Shown: positions 1 to 9,993, counted from the first letter of the stretch. The stretch is 64,000 bases of DNA from JBFMAI01 sp040755725 (GCA_040755725.1 JBFMAI010000023.1:62001-126000); one strand, 5' to 3'. Made by a program: numbers and translations. The notes: a model not told the origin generated them from the sequence alone.

Positions 1-13
1 CCGCGATGGGCGG

Positions 14-1996
14 GTGGCCGCGACGTATGCCGGTACAAGGGAGACGACTTCGGTGGGGCCGATACCGGCGCTCAGCGTTCGCAAGATCGGTTTCCGCATC
101 GTTGGGCCGCCGCCGGCGGAAACGGGCGAAACGCCGCTGGAACTCGAGTTCATCGCGCCGGACGCCGACCTGACGGCGCCGGCGCGTGCCACGATCACCC
201 TTCGTGTCCGCGCCCCGCACGAGTCCCACCGCCGCACGTTCATCAGCGACATCGACGGCAGTGTGCAGTACTACGCGGTGCAGCCGATGGCCGGCGGGGC
301 GGCGGCCGACGCGCCACCGGCGCTGTTCCTCACGTTGCACGGCGCCGGAGTTGAAGCGGCGGGCCAGGCCGACGCGTACTCGCCGAAAGACTGGGGCCAC
401 GTTGTGGCGGCGACGAACCGCCGGCCGTTCGGCTTCGATTGGGAGGATTGGGGCCGCCTCGACGCGCTCGAAGTGCTCGAGCACGCGGAGCGGTCGCTGG
501 GCACCGACCCACGCCGCACGTGTCTGACTGGCCACTCGATGGGCGGCCACGGCACGTGGCAGCTCGGTGCCCACTATCCCGACCGCTTCGCCGCCATCGC
601 CCCCAGCGCGGGTTGGATCAGCTTCTGGTCCTACGCCGGCGCCGCGGAGTTCAAGGACGCGACGCCGATCGAGGTTCTCCTACGCCGGGCGATGAACCCG
701 AGCGACACGCTGGCCCTGTCGCGGAACTACCTGCACCAGGGCATCTACATCTTGCACGGCGACCAGGATGACAACGTGCCGGTGGAGCAGGCGCGGCAGA
801 TGCGTGAGCACTTGGCCGCGTTTCACCCCGATGTCGCCTATCACGAGCAACCGGGAGCGGGGCATTGGTGGGACGGCGACGCCGCCCCCGGTGCGGATTG
901 CGTGGACTGGCCGCCGCTGTTCGACTTCTTCCGTAGTCGCGCCTTGCCCGCGAGCCACGAAGTCCGCCACGTGGAGTTCGTCACCGCCAACCCGGCCATT
1001 TCCGCCACGTGTCATTGGGTCACGATCGAGCAGCAGGAGCGGAGTCTCGACTTCAGCCGCGTCGATCTGCACGTTGATCCCGACGGCCGACGGATCCACG
1101 GCACGACAGCGAACGTGGCGCGACTGACACTCACCCTCGGGGCGGACTCGTCGGCAACGGGCGGTGACTCGCGGTTTCTGCTCGATCCGGACCGGCCGCT
1201 GCACGTCGAGCTCGATGACGAGCGACTGGCCGACGTGCCGTGGCCGGCGGGCGGCCGCCTGCGGCTGGAACATCGGCAGGGTGGCTGGCGGGTCGTGCCC
1301 GCCACCGATTCACCGGGCCTCCGCTGGCAGAAAGGGCCGCACCGCGACGGTCCCTTCAAGCGGGCATTCGAGCAGCGCGTCGTGCTGGTCTACGGAACGA
1401 AAGGCACCGCGGCAGAGAACGCCTGGGCGCTGGTCAAGGCCCGCTACGACGCCGAGACGTTCTGGTACCGCGGTAACGGCGCGTTCGACGTGGTGGCCGA
1501 TGTCGATTTCAACGCGCTGGGCGATCCCGACCGCAACGTCGTCCTGTATGGCAACGCGGACACCAACAGCGCTTGGCGCGATCTGCTGCGCGAGGCCCCC
1601 GTGAGCGTGCGACGCGACGGCGTGCGCATCGGCGACCGCGAAATCACGGCCGATGATCTGGCCGTCTTGCTGGTCTACCCGCGCCCCGGCAGCGACCGGG
1701 CCCTGGTCGGCGTGGTCGGGGGCACCGGCCCGCCGGGGATGCGGCTGACGGAACGCTTGCCGTACTTCGTCTCCGGCGTGGCCTACCCGGACTGGATCGT
1801 GCTGGGGACCGATGTGCTGCGCGACGGCACCGCGGGCATCCGCGGCGCGGGCTTTTTCAGCAACGACTGGCAAATCGACCCGGCCCAATCCGCATGGCGT
1901 GAGGCGGGCGGTCCCCGCGACGCCCCGACCGACCACCACGGCAGCGCGACGGAGCCGGCGCCGGCGGACACATCGACGGCCGCTGAACGGAAGTAG
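14..1996 (+). CDS. Alpha/beta hydrolase of the prolyl-oligopeptidase/esterase type, 5' truncated by the window edge
   Basis: The reading frame is open to the first base of the window, so the GTG at 14 is only the first start codon inside the window and the gene probably begins upstream. The nucleophile elbow GHSMGG lies near residue 175. A GDQDDNVP stretch near residue 250 can supply the acid, and AGHWW near residue 285 the catalytic His. A beta-rich segment with 'FISDIDGSVQYY' precedes the hydrolase core, as in planctomycete hydrolases related to peptidase S9. About 330 residues after the core have no domain I recognise. No signal peptide can be judged because the N-terminus is missing. The substrate cannot be named; esterase or peptidase activity are both possible. 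Confidence 0.8.
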   Translation: MAATYAGTRETTSVGPIPALSVRKIGFRIVGPPPAETGETPLELEFIAPDADLTAPARATITLRVRAPHESHRRTFISDIDGSVQYYAVQPMAGGAAADAPPALFLTLHGAGVEAAGQADAYSPKDWGHVVAATNRRPFGFDWEDWGRLDALEVLEHAERSLGTDPRRTCLTGHSMGGHGTWQLGAHYPDRFAAIAPSAGWISFWSYAGAAEFKDATPIEVLLRRAMNPSDTLALSRNYLHQGIYILHGDQDDNVPVEQARQMREHLAAFHPDVAYHEQPGAGHWWDGDAAPGADCVDWPPLFDFFRSRALPASHEVRHVEFVTANPAISATCHWVTIEQQERSLDFSRVDLHVDPDGRRIHGTTANVARLTLTLGADSSATGGDSRFLLDPDRPLHVELDDERLADVPWPAGGRLRLEHRQGGWRVVPATDSPGLRWQKGPHRDGPFKRAFEQRVVLVYGTKGTAAENAWALVKARYDAETFWYRGNGAFDVVADVDFNALGDPDRNVVLYGNADTNSAWRDLLREAPVSVRRDGVRIGDREITADDLAVLLVYPRPGSDRALVGVVGGTGPPGMRLTERLPYFVSGVAYPDWIVLGTDVLRDGTAGIRGAGFFSNDWQIDPAQSAWREAGGPRDAPTDHHGSATEPAPADTSTAAERK

Positions 1997-2055
1997 CCCG
2001 TTCGGGGCCGATCGGGAGACCGGCCCAAACGGTTGGGCGCGATTCGCCGGCGCAC

Positions 2056-2165
2056 GTGGGGAGGGCGAGCCTCCCGGCGTGCCGCGGCCCGGCAGGCCGG
2101 CAGGGTTGCCGCAGGAGACGGTCTCGCCCTCCCGCGCCGCGCGTTCGCGCACGGTGATTCAGGCC
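2056..2165 (+). repeat. Palindromic dispersed repeat, family 1, copy 1
   Basis: It begins GGGGAGGGCGAGCCTCCCGG and ends with the partner arm TCTCGCCCTCCC, so the unit can fold into a long hairpin. The core matches the copies at 9994, 23063, 24590, 42294, 52663 and 55235. The outer ends are more decayed than in the 52663 copy. It lies in the 390-bp gap between the hydrolase and the secreted modular protein; I see nothing else in that gap. Confidence 0.8.
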
Positions 2166-2386
2166 GACAGCAAGGACCGCCGACCGGGGAGCCTGTAGGG
2201 GGATTGGGCGGGCTTGCGTTCTCGTACCGGCGCGGGTAGTGTCTTCGCGGGCCGAATGTCCTAAGGATCCGCCTGGTCGTGTGAGACCTTGCGCCTTTTG
2301 GCCTCGTGCGTTGTCTAGGCCGGCGGGTTCGGCGTGCGCGCCCACGGAACGCACGAAGCCGCGGCGCACACCTGGAGGTGCTAGGA

Positions 2387-4816
2387 ATGCTTTCTTCTTC
2401 TCGACGATTGCCTGTTCGCCGCCTGGGGGCCTGGCTTGTGGCCTGCCCCGCGATCCTGCTCACCCTGGCGCTCGTCGCCGCACCCGCTTACGCCGACGAC
2501 GTGGACGAGGTACTCGGTGATGTGCCGGTGGAGTCGGCGCCGGCTCCCGTTCCCGACTACGCGCCCGCGTATGATGAGACCAACGGCGTGATGAGCAGCC
2601 GGGGCTTTGAGCCGACCGACGCGCCCGGCCGCCAGGTCGAGGCCGACATCGACACGCTGGGCTCGACGGTGCTCGACTTCGTCGCGCTGATCCTGGACCG
2701 CGACGCGACCGACAACCTGTACATCAAAGTCCAGCAACAAAGCCCCTACAATGGGAGATTCAATTCCATCGGCTTCTACCGCGGACCCGGCACCGGCGGC
2801 TGGGCCGGCATGACCGGCGGCAGCGCGTTCTTCCTTCTCGACCCCGCCGATCATTTCGAACGCGCGCACATGACCGTCATCCACGACGGCGCCGGCAACG
2901 TCACGCTGCGTCTGACCAACATTGACGGCGGCGGCAAGGTGCTCGAATTCACTCGCGGCGGCTGGGTCCCGCGGAACTCCGCCACCGGCGGCTTCGGCGG
3001 TTACGCGGGCACCTTCGCCATTGACAACTGGGGAATGGGGGATCCGCTCGATTACACCTGCGACAACTTCAACCGCGCCAACGGGGCCCTGGGGGCCAAC
3101 TGGGTCACGACCGACGGGACCGGCTCGATCGTGAGCAACACCGCCCGCGGCAGCGGCACGTCGCGCTCCATCTTCGTCGGCTCCTGCGCCGGCGGCATCG
3201 GCCAGGAAGTCGAGGCCGACGTCAGTCTCCGGACCACCAGTCTGGACTACTGCGCCCTCGTGCTGAACTGGGACGGCGTGGACAACCTCTACGTCAAGGT
3301 CCAGCGCCAGGGGGCCGGCAACGGCACGACGTTCACCCACGTTGGTTTGTATGACTCCGTGAACGGATTGGCCTGGCCCGGCCAGACCGGCGGTCCCTCG
3401 TTCTTCGCACTGCCCGCCGGCCAGACGTTCCAGACCGCCCACATGCGCGTCACCGTGGACGGCGGCGGGACCGTTCGCCTCATCCTGACCGAGATCGACG
3501 GCGGGACCGGGATGCTGGAGTTCCAGCGCGGCGGCTGGCCGTTTCGTAACGGCGACGGCGCGGGCTACGGCGGCTACGCCAACAACAACGTCATCGACAA
3601 TTGGAGCACCGGCGGCACCGGCATCTGTGACACGTTCAACCGGGCCGACGGCGGCCTCGGCGCGGCGTGGGTCACCACGAACGGCTTCGCCAGCATTCTT
3701 GACAAGGCCGCTCGGGGAACGAGCACCTCGCGCTCGATCTTCGTCGGCAAGTGCGGCGACTGCTTCGACACCACGCCGCCCGTGGTCGATATCACCGCCC
3801 CGGCGTCGTTTGCCTGCGGCTGCCTCGACATCACGATCACCGGCACGGCCAATGACCCCGACGGCGAATACCTCGGCGACGTGCTGGAGTATCGCCGCTC
3901 GGACCAGAATGCCTGGACCGTCGCCGGCAGTTCCACCGTCCCCCGCACGGGGACGCTGTACACCTGGAACACGGCCGGCCTGCCGGAGGCCTACTACTTC
4001 GTCCGCGTGACGGGACGCAACGAGTGCAACCTCAGTGCCAGCGATACGATCATCGTGCGCGTCAACAAGAACTTCGACACGATTGATTTCCGAAGCCCGG
4101 CCACCGGGGCCATCCTGGGCGGCACGGTGTGCGTCGACGGCACGGCCTACGAGAACAACTGTTTCAGCAGCTACACCGTGATGTACCGGCCCGTCGCAAG
4201 CGGGGCGTTTGCCCCCGTTGATCCGGCCTATCCGACCTACACCAGCACGGTGATCAACGACCCGCTCGCCGCCTGGAACACCGCCAGCGGACCGACCGCC
4301 GTGCCGGACGGCGAGTATCTGCTGCGCGTGCGCGGTGTGGATACCTGCGGTTACTCCAAGGAGGAAACGCACACGGTAACGATCGACAACACCGCGCCGG
4401 TGGCCACACTGTCCAGCGCCCTGACGTGCGCTTCGGTCAAGGGCGTGGTCGAGATTCGCGGCACGGCCAACGACGCCAACCTGGCCGGCTGGTCTCTCAT
4501 GTACACCGGCGGCGATCAGCACGGTTGGGTCACGATCGCCTCCGGCAACACGCCGGTGGTCAACGGCGTCCTGGCCAACTGGGACACCGCCGCCCTGCGC
4601 AAGTGTGCTTACACCCTGCGTCTCACCGTGGCCGATCGGGCCAACGTGAGCTGCTCCGGCGATCCGCACCGCACGGACTACTATGCCAGTGTGGGCGTCG
4701 GCTGGGCCACCATCGGCGACATGAACTGCGACGGGCTCGTCGATTTCGGTGACATCAACCCGTTCGTCGCGTGCCTCGCCGGCGGCGGCGGCATGGGCGA
4801 CTGCCAGTGCCCGTAA
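2387..4816 (+). CDS. Large secreted modular beta-sandwich protein with a dockerin-like C-terminal motif
   Basis: The ATG at 2387 was chosen because GGAGG lies 8 bases upstream (2374-2378) and it opens a clean signal peptide ending near APAYADD; an upstream in-frame ATG at 2306 lacks both. The 809-residue protein has two long, related modules (about residues 40-205 and 220-385), each with a 'DNLY(I/V)KVQ' strand and a 'LEF.RGGW' strand. Short linkers resembling 'FNRA.G.LGA.WVTT' join them. Three Ig-like or cadherin-like segments follow, opening with TPPVVDITAP. The last 30 residues hold one calcium-loop motif, MNCDGLVDFGDINPFV. It is probably an extracellular binding or structural protein. No catalytic site is recognised. 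Confidence 0.8.
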   Translation: MLSSSRRLPVRRLGAWLVACPAILLTLALVAAPAYADDVDEVLGDVPVESAPAPVPDYAPAYDETNGVMSSRGFEPTDAPGRQVEADIDTLGSTVLDFVALILDRDATDNLYIKVQQQSPYNGRFNSIGFYRGPGTGGWAGMTGGSAFFLLDPADHFERAHMTVIHDGAGNVTLRLTNIDGGGKVLEFTRGGWVPRNSATGGFGGYAGTFAIDNWGMGDPLDYTCDNFNRANGALGANWVTTDGTGSIVSNTARGSGTSRSIFVGSCAGGIGQEVEADVSLRTTSLDYCALVLNWDGVDNLYVKVQRQGAGNGTTFTHVGLYDSVNGLAWPGQTGGPSFFALPAGQTFQTAHMRVTVDGGGTVRLILTEIDGGTGMLEFQRGGWPFRNGDGAGYGGYANNNVIDNWSTGGTGICDTFNRADGGLGAAWVTTNGFASILDKAARGTSTSRSIFVGKCGDCFDTTPPVVDITAPASFACGCLDITITGTANDPDGEYLGDVLEYRRSDQNAWTVAGSSTVPRTGTLYTWNTAGLPEAYYFVRVTGRNECNLSASDTIIVRVNKNFDTIDFRSPATGAILGGTVCVDGTAYENNCFSSYTVMYRPVASGAFAPVDPAYPTYTSTVINDPLAAWNTASGPTAVPDGEYLLRVRGVDTCGYSKEETHTVTIDNTAPVATLSSALTCASVKGVVEIRGTANDANLAGWSLMYTGGDQHGWVTIASGNTPVVNGVLANWDTAALRKCAYTLRLTVADRANVSCSGDPHRTDYYASVGVGWATIGDMNCDGLVDFGDINPFVACLAGGGGMGDCQCP

Positions 4817-5116
4817 GCGGGATGGCGATCGGGTGACAACGGACTGACGGCATCGGTGCGGCGTGCCAGGTTACGCCGCGCCGACGCTCTTGTTAAGGTT
4901 AGTACCGACGGGGGCGGCGGGGTCGCGAAGGCCGGTGGGGTGGGTGGCCTGATAGGTGCAAGATCAAGAACGTGCCGGCTTCTCCGCGCAGGCCAAGAAA
5001 AAGCTTGAACGCGGCCCGTCCGCGTGCGAAGATGAGTGCGTGGTATCAGCGGTGGCTTTGCGCCATCGTGCACGTCTCGGCCGATCGCGGCCGTTCTACC
5101 TACGAGGAGTGCGACC
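4817..5116. other. Intergenic gap without a recognisable gene
   Basis: This 300-bp stretch separates two secreted proteins. It holds a short AT-richer patch (CTTGTTAAGGTTAG, about 4890-4904) but no convincing promoter pair, hairpin terminator or RNA gene. The Shine-Dalgarno sequence of the next gene lies at its end (5104-5109). Confidence 0.5.
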
Positions 5117-6646
5117 ATGAAAGGGTTGGTGTGTGCCAGTCTGCTGCTCGCTGTCGGTTTCGCCGCCGAACCGTTGGCCCTCGCGGACCCGCCCGCGACG
5201 TTTGACCTGCGCAACTACGGCGGCAAGAACTACGTGACATCCGTCAAGAGCCAGCAGGGGGGGACGTGCTGGACCCACGGGATCATGGCGTCGATCGAAG
5301 GCAACCTGCTGATGACCGGGGCCTGGGCGGCCAACGGCGAGACGGGCGAGCCCAATCTTGCCGAGTATCACCTCGACTGGTGGAACGGCTTCAACAAGCA
5401 CAACAACGACGACGTGGTCCCGCCGACCGGCACCGGCCTGACCGTGCACGAGGGTGGCGATTACCGTGTGGGCTCGGCGTACCTGACGCGCGGCGAGGGG
5501 GCCGTCCGCGACATCGACGGGCAGTCCTACAACACCGCCCCCGCGCGCTGGCTGCCATCCTACCACCTCTATTACCCCCGGCACATCGAGTGGTACACCG
5601 TCGGGCCCAACATGGAGAACATGAACCTCATCAAGCAGAAGGTGATGCAGTACGGCGTGATGGGGACGTGCATGTGCTACGACAGCGCGTTCATGGGTTC
5701 GGGGTATGTCCACTATCAGCCGCCGTCGAGCAACCTGGAGCCCAACCACGCGGTCGCGATCATCGGCTGGGACGACAACAAGGCGACGGGGGCACCGCAG
5801 CCCGGAGCGTGGTTGTGCAAGAACAGTTGGGGCACCTGGTGGGGGCTGAGCGGCTATTTCTGGATCTCGTATTACGACAAGTGGTGCGGCCGGCAGCCGG
5901 AGATGGGGGCCGTGTCGTTCCAGGACGTGGAGCCGCTGCCCTACGACCGCATCTACTACCATGACTACCACGGCTGGCGGGACACCAAGACCGACACGCG
6001 CTGGGCCTTCAACGCGTTCGTCGCCGCGGGTGACGAACGGATCGAGGCCGTCAGCTTCTTCACCGCCGCGGACGCTGTGGACTACGAGGTCCGCGTCTAC
6101 GACCGTTTCGAGAATGGTGCGCTGCTCGACCCGCTGACCATGCAGTCGGGCCATCTCGATTACCAGGGGTTCCATACCGTTGATCTGACGACGCCGGTGC
6201 GGCTCTCCGCCGGGGACGATTTCTACGTCTATCTCTACCTGTCCGTTGGCGGACAACCGTACGACCGCACGTCGGACGTGCCGGTACTGCTGGGCGCCAA
6301 GTACCGCACGATTGTGCCGTCGTCGGCCAAGCCGGGCGAGAGCTACTACTGGAGCGGCAACCAGTGGCTCGATCTGTACTACTACGACGATCCGCCGTGG
6401 ACCGGTACGCTCAACTTCTGCATCAAGGCGTGTACGGTCGAATCGCCGAACGTGCTCGGCGACCTGAATTGCGACGGGGTGACCGACTTCGGCGACATCA
6501 ATCCGTTTGTGCTGGCGCTGTCCAATCTGCCAGTGTACCAGCATTACTTCCCCGGCTGCCCGCTGGTCAACCGCGACATCAACCAGGACGGGCGTTTCGA
6601 TTTCGGCGACATCAATCCGTTCGTGGCGCTGCTGACCACCCCGTAA
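5117..6646 (+). CDS. Secreted papain-like (C1 family) cysteine protease with a double dockerin-like tail
   Basis: The ATG at 5117 has GAGGAG 7 bases upstream and opens a signal peptide ending near PLALADP. The papain triad is visible: Gln45 and Cys51 in SQQGGTCWTHG, His211 in NHAVAIIGW and Asn236 in KNSWGTWWG. About 200 residues follow the catalytic domain and are beta-rich; this resembles the lectin-like extension of some bacterial C1 peptidases. The C-terminus carries two calcium-loop repeats, DLNCDGVTDFGDINPFV and DINQDGRFDFGDINPFV, about 30 residues apart, which is the geometry of a type I dockerin. It probably degrades protein outside the cell while attached to a partner or surface through the tail. 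Confidence 0.9.
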   Translation: MKGLVCASLLLAVGFAAEPLALADPPATFDLRNYGGKNYVTSVKSQQGGTCWTHGIMASIEGNLLMTGAWAANGETGEPNLAEYHLDWWNGFNKHNNDDVVPPTGTGLTVHEGGDYRVGSAYLTRGEGAVRDIDGQSYNTAPARWLPSYHLYYPRHIEWYTVGPNMENMNLIKQKVMQYGVMGTCMCYDSAFMGSGYVHYQPPSSNLEPNHAVAIIGWDDNKATGAPQPGAWLCKNSWGTWWGLSGYFWISYYDKWCGRQPEMGAVSFQDVEPLPYDRIYYHDYHGWRDTKTDTRWAFNAFVAAGDERIEAVSFFTAADAVDYEVRVYDRFENGALLDPLTMQSGHLDYQGFHTVDLTTPVRLSAGDDFYVYLYLSVGGQPYDRTSDVPVLLGAKYRTIVPSSAKPGESYYWSGNQWLDLYYYDDPPWTGTLNFCIKACTVESPNVLGDLNCDGVTDFGDINPFVLALSNLPVYQHYFPGCPLVNRDINQDGRFDFGDINPFVALLTTP

Positions 6647-6737
6647 CGTCCGGGCCCGCAGCTCAGGTGGCACCGACGTCTCGCCGGTATGTAGGGGCCG
6701 GCCTCCGTACCGACCGTAGGCCGCCGGACTCGAAGGT

Positions 6738-6755
6738 CCGGCGCCACTTCTGCGG
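6738..6755 (+). repeat. 18-bp repeat, inverted copy at 45304
   Basis: The sequence CCGGCGCCACTTCTGCGG is found in exact reverse complement at 45304-45321. Both copies are intergenic and sit beside other short GC-rich palindromes, which suggests another dispersed repeat family. Confidence 0.55.
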
Positions 6756-6759
6756 GCGG

Positions 6760-7090
6760 TCATCGTTGCGCGGGCTGGGTCGTGGCCTGCGACACCTCGA
6801 GTTTCGCCCACCATTCGGCGGCCCTGGCGTCGCAGCGCGGCCCCGGCACGGCGGTGCCCCAGGTGTCGTGGAGGCTGATGACACGCTCCAGCGCCGGCTG
6901 CTTGCGGGTTGCGCGATTCGCGGGCGGACCCACCGCACAGGCGTCGATGAGCAGCGGCTCGGCCTCCGCGTAGTCCCTTCTCCTTGAGTGTCCAGGCCGT
7001 CGTGTGGACCGTGGTCGCCACCTGTGGATGCTCCCCACCGAGTGTCTTGCGGGTCCTGGGAAGGAGATCGGCACCGACCAGCCCCGCGGG
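6760..7090 (-). pseudogene. Decayed TPR-domain gene fragment (kinase-type TPR tail)
   Basis: Read on the minus strand, one frame gives RKTLGGEHPQVATTVH and WTLKEKG, and the next frame gives DYAEAEPLLIDACAV, ERVISLHDTWG and RAAEWWAKLEV. Together these match the canonical tetratricopeptide run found at the C-terminus of many planctomycete Ser/Thr kinases. The frame changes near 6973-6978, and there is no plausible start or kinase domain upstream. It is therefore the broken 3' remnant of a larger gene. It fills most of the gap between the papain-like protease and mnmE. Confidence 0.75.
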
Positions 7091-7306
7091 ACAGACCCCC
7101 CACGAAGCTCCCGAGAACCCTGTTCCACGCGGTTCAACAGGCCGCACAAGTGCGAAAGTCGAGTTTACACCCGCCGACCGAACCCGCCATGTGAGTGGCC
7201 GGGTACCCGGCCTCCGCCGGTGTGCGGGGTTCTGATAGCCGTTGCGGGTCAGAGACCGGGATGACGAACGCGGGGCGCGTTGCGGCGAGGTCTTGTGACA
7301 GGGTTG

Positions 7307-8698
7307 TCATTTCCCGACGCAGAATTGCCCGAAGATCCGCTGCAGCAATTCCTCATCGAGTGGACGACTCAATTGCTCCGCGAGGATTCCGTGTGCGGTG
7401 CGCAACTCGACCGCCAACAGCTCGGGCGATGAGAGTCGGTCGGAGTCGTCCCCGGCCAAGGCACGGGCACGCTGCAGCGCGGCCCGCGCCGCGCGCACCT
7501 CTCCCGTTCCGACGGTCGTGGGAACCGTGGGTGGTCGCGCGCGCAGCCGGCGGGCCACGACCTCGCGCAGATGCTCCAGGCCCATGCCACACACGGCCGA
7601 CAATTCGACAACCTCGGCGAACGTCGACCTCGGGTACGTCGCCGCCGTCGGTCCCCGCACGTCGGTCTTGCTGAGCACAAGCACGCGCCGCTCGGGGGCG
7701 ATTTCCGCGCACGCCACCGACTCACGTTCGTCCCACGGCATGTCGGTGGCGTGGACCCACAGCACCAAGTCGGCCTGACGGCTGGCGTCCTCCGTCGCCT
7801 GGTGGGTGGCGAGTTCAAGCTCGGTGGTCGACGCCCCGAGGCCGGCGCAGTCTTGCAGGATGACATGCACGCCGGCGAGTTCCACCTCGGCCGACAGCAC
7901 GTCGCGCGTCGTGCCGAGGACCGGCGACACGAGGGCCCGCTCGTGCCCGAGCAGTGCGTTGAACAGCGTGCTCTTGCCGGCGTTGGGCAGGCCGACAAGC
8001 GCGACGTGCGGGCGCGCCGCGTGATGCTCGTCGGAGACCCCTCGATCCAGCGACTTGAGCACGTCAAGGATCCCGTCCACCCATTCGACGATCTCGGTCG
8101 GCGTCACGAAGCGCACGTCCTCCTCGTCCACGAAGTCGATGCCGGCCTCCACGCGGGCGAGCAGGTCGGTGAGCCGTTCCGCGGCGGCCGCCAGGTCGCG
8201 CTGAACGGAACGGCGGGCGACCCGCGCGGCGCGTCGGGCGCTGCCCGCCTCGCTTGCACGCATCAAGTCGAGAATCCCCTCGACTTGATCCGCCTCCAAG
8301 CGGCCGAGCAGAAACCCGCGCGCGGTGAACTCCCCCGGCAGCGCACGCCGGGCCCCCAGCTCGATCAGCCGGGCGGACAGCTCGCGGAGCCACGGCAGGC
8401 AACCGACCGTGTGCAGTTCGACCACGTCCTGGCCGGTGTAGCTGTGCGGCCCACGGAACCAGAATGCGGTCACCGGCAAGCGTGTCCGCTCGTCCAACGC
8501 CAACCACCCATGAGTCCAGTGGGGGTAGCGCGGCGACGCCGAGCCGGCGGACCGCCTCCCCGCGTCTGCCGGCGATACGCCCAGCCGTTCCGCCAATACA
8601 AAGCTCTCCGGCCCGCTCAGCCGGACGACGCCCACGGCCGACGGTTGCCAGTCGGTCGCGACGGCGACGATCGTGTCAGTCGGATTGGGCGTGAGCAT
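7307..8698 (-). CDS. mnmE: tRNA uridine-5-carboxymethylaminomethyl modification GTPase MnmE
   Basis: MnmE works with MnmG to modify the wobble uridine of tRNAs. The 463-residue length is normal. The N-terminal tetrahydrofolate-binding domain opens with TIVAVAT and GVVRLSG. The G domain has the P-loop GLPNAGKS, GTTRDV and a G3 region QDCAGL. The C-terminus ends in FCVGK, close to the FCIGK signature that carries the functional Cys. Two residues are unusual: the G3 motif reads DCAG where DTAG is typical, and the G4 motif reads SKTD where NKxD is typical. The ATG at 8698 has no clear Shine-Dalgarno sequence. mnmG is not in the window. Confidence 0.95.
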   Translation of the reverse strand: MLTPNPTDTIVAVATDWQPSAVGVVRLSGPESFVLAERLGVSPADAGRRSAGSASPRYPHWTHGWLALDERTRLPVTAFWFRGPHSYTGQDVVELHTVGCLPWLRELSARLIELGARRALPGEFTARGFLLGRLEADQVEGILDLMRASEAGSARRAARVARRSVQRDLAAAAERLTDLLARVEAGIDFVDEEDVRFVTPTEIVEWVDGILDVLKSLDRGVSDEHHAARPHVALVGLPNAGKSTLFNALLGHERALVSPVLGTTRDVLSAEVELAGVHVILQDCAGLGASTTELELATHQATEDASRQADLVLWVHATDMPWDERESVACAEIAPERRVLVLSKTDVRGPTAATYPRSTFAEVVELSAVCGMGLEHLREVVARRLRARPPTVPTTVGTGEVRAARAALQRARALAGDDSDRLSSPELLAVELRTAHGILAEQLSRPLDEELLQRIFGQFCVGK

Positions 8699-8737
8699 TT
8701 AATGCTACGTCGAACTTACCGCTCGGGACGGCGCAGA

Positions 8738-9340
8738 CTACCGCGACGGCTTCGCGCCGCCGGCCCAGCGACCCAGGAACAGGAAGTCACGCACCGGGCG
8801 GCGCTGTCGCGGGCCCTCCTCACGCTGCCACAACTCCGCCGTCAACCGCTCGGGCCGGCCGTAGTGGCCGATGGCGACCGCGGTCGTCGGCTCGTGCGAA
8901 TCCGGAATCTGAAGCAGCGTGCGGGCCTGGTCGGGCGAGAACCCCGCCATTTGGTGGACGAAGAGCCCGAGGGCCGTGGCCTGGACCGACAGCAGGGCGA
9001 CGGCCTGCCCGACGTCGTACCAGGCGTGCCGGTTGTCGTGCCCGTTGCGATCGAAGTGCCGTTTGGCGACCACGATCATCAGCACCGGGGCGTGGCGGAC
9101 CCAGGCTTGGTTGGGCTCGACCAGGCAGCTCAGCACGCGCGCGAAGTCCTCCGGCCGATCGCGCGTGGCGACGACGAAGCTCCAGGGTTGCTCGTTGTAG
9201 CACGAGGGGGCCCAGCGGGCCGCCTCCAGCAGGCTGTTGAGCTGGGCCTCGGTCACCGGCTCATCGGCGAATGCGAGCGGGCTCCAGCGCTGCTTGAGCA
9301 GGTCGTGGATGGGGTACTCGGTCTGGGCGGGGCGCTGCAT
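8738..9340 (-). CDS. Nitroreductase-family flavoprotein
   Basis: The 200-residue protein shows the family's opening arginine and Ser (QRWSPLAF), the EAARWAPSCYNEQPWSF segment that binds FMN, and a late glycine-rich FMN-binding stretch AVAIGHYG. The length is typical. GGAGG lies upstream of the ATG at 9340. Such enzymes reduce nitro compounds, quinones or flavins with NAD(P)H; the substrate cannot be told from sequence. It is cytoplasmic. It is followed by mnmE after 39 bases, so the two may be co-transcribed. Confidence 0.9.
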   Translation of the reverse strand: MQRPAQTEYPIHDLLKQRWSPLAFADEPVTEAQLNSLLEAARWAPSCYNEQPWSFVVATRDRPEDFARVLSCLVEPNQAWVRHAPVLMIVVAKRHFDRNGHDNRHAWYDVGQAVALLSVQATALGLFVHQMAGFSPDQARTLLQIPDSHEPTTAVAIGHYGRPERLTAELWQREEGPRQRRPVRDFLFLGRWAGGAKPSR

Positions 9341-9424
9341 GGCGGTTCCTCCGGGGCCTGTCCGCCCGTGCCGGTACGGGCGTTTGGATCACGGATTGTA
9401 GACCTCCGCCGGCGGCCGGCCGCA

Positions 9425-9754
9425 TCACCCCTCCGCCGGCTCGAGCACGGCCCGCATTGAGCCGCGGCAATGGGGTATGCGCGGGTCGGCGCCGTACGCG
9501 TGGATTTGCTGCTGCTTGAACTCCGCCTGTTCGAACACGAGCGTGGCCACGATCACCCGCCCGGTCGTATCGACCTCGCACGCCATCTGGTACGCCTTCT
9601 GGTGCCCGTACCCGAAGATCGTCCCGAGCATCTCGATGACGTAGGCGTAGGTGTGGTCGTCGTCATCGAGCAGGACGACGTGCCACAGCGGCGCCGTCCG
9701 CGGCGTAGGCACCGCGGGGCGGACCTCGGTGCCGGTCTGTTCGCCAGGAGCCAC
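9425..9754 (-). CDS. clpS: ATP-dependent Clp protease adaptor ClpS
   Basis: ClpS binds the N-terminal domain of ClpA and delivers N-degron substrates. The 109-residue protein has the family core: LWHVVLLDDDDHTYAYVIEM (the DDD and Tyr/Thr face the N-degron pocket) and a late helix with VFEQAEFKQQQ. The start is the GTG at 9752-9754, because GGAGG lies about 8 bases upstream on the minus strand and the upstream frame has no homologous sequence. The nitroreductase gene follows 84 bases downstream. Confidence 0.92.
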   Translation of the reverse strand: MAPGEQTGTEVRPAVPTPRTAPLWHVVLLDDDDHTYAYVIEMLGTIFGYGHQKAYQMACEVDTTGRVIVATLVFEQAEFKQQQIHAYGADPRIPHCRGSMRAVLEPAEG

Positions 9755-9993
9755 GTTGTCGCCTCCACCGCGCGAACTAGCGCCCACCGGACCCGGTCGC
9801 GGCGGCGCAACTCGACCGCCGTCCGATAGCCGTCGAGGCGCCGTGCCGCGCCCCCGACCACCGCTCGGGGGCCATCGAGCCGCTACCAGCGTAACGTGAG
9901 CCTGCCCGAGCGGGTATGCCTTTCTGCGGCCAGCCCCGGGCGGCCCGCTTCGGTCGCCGCCGGCCCGCCGCCGTGGGCAATAGGGCGCTGGAC

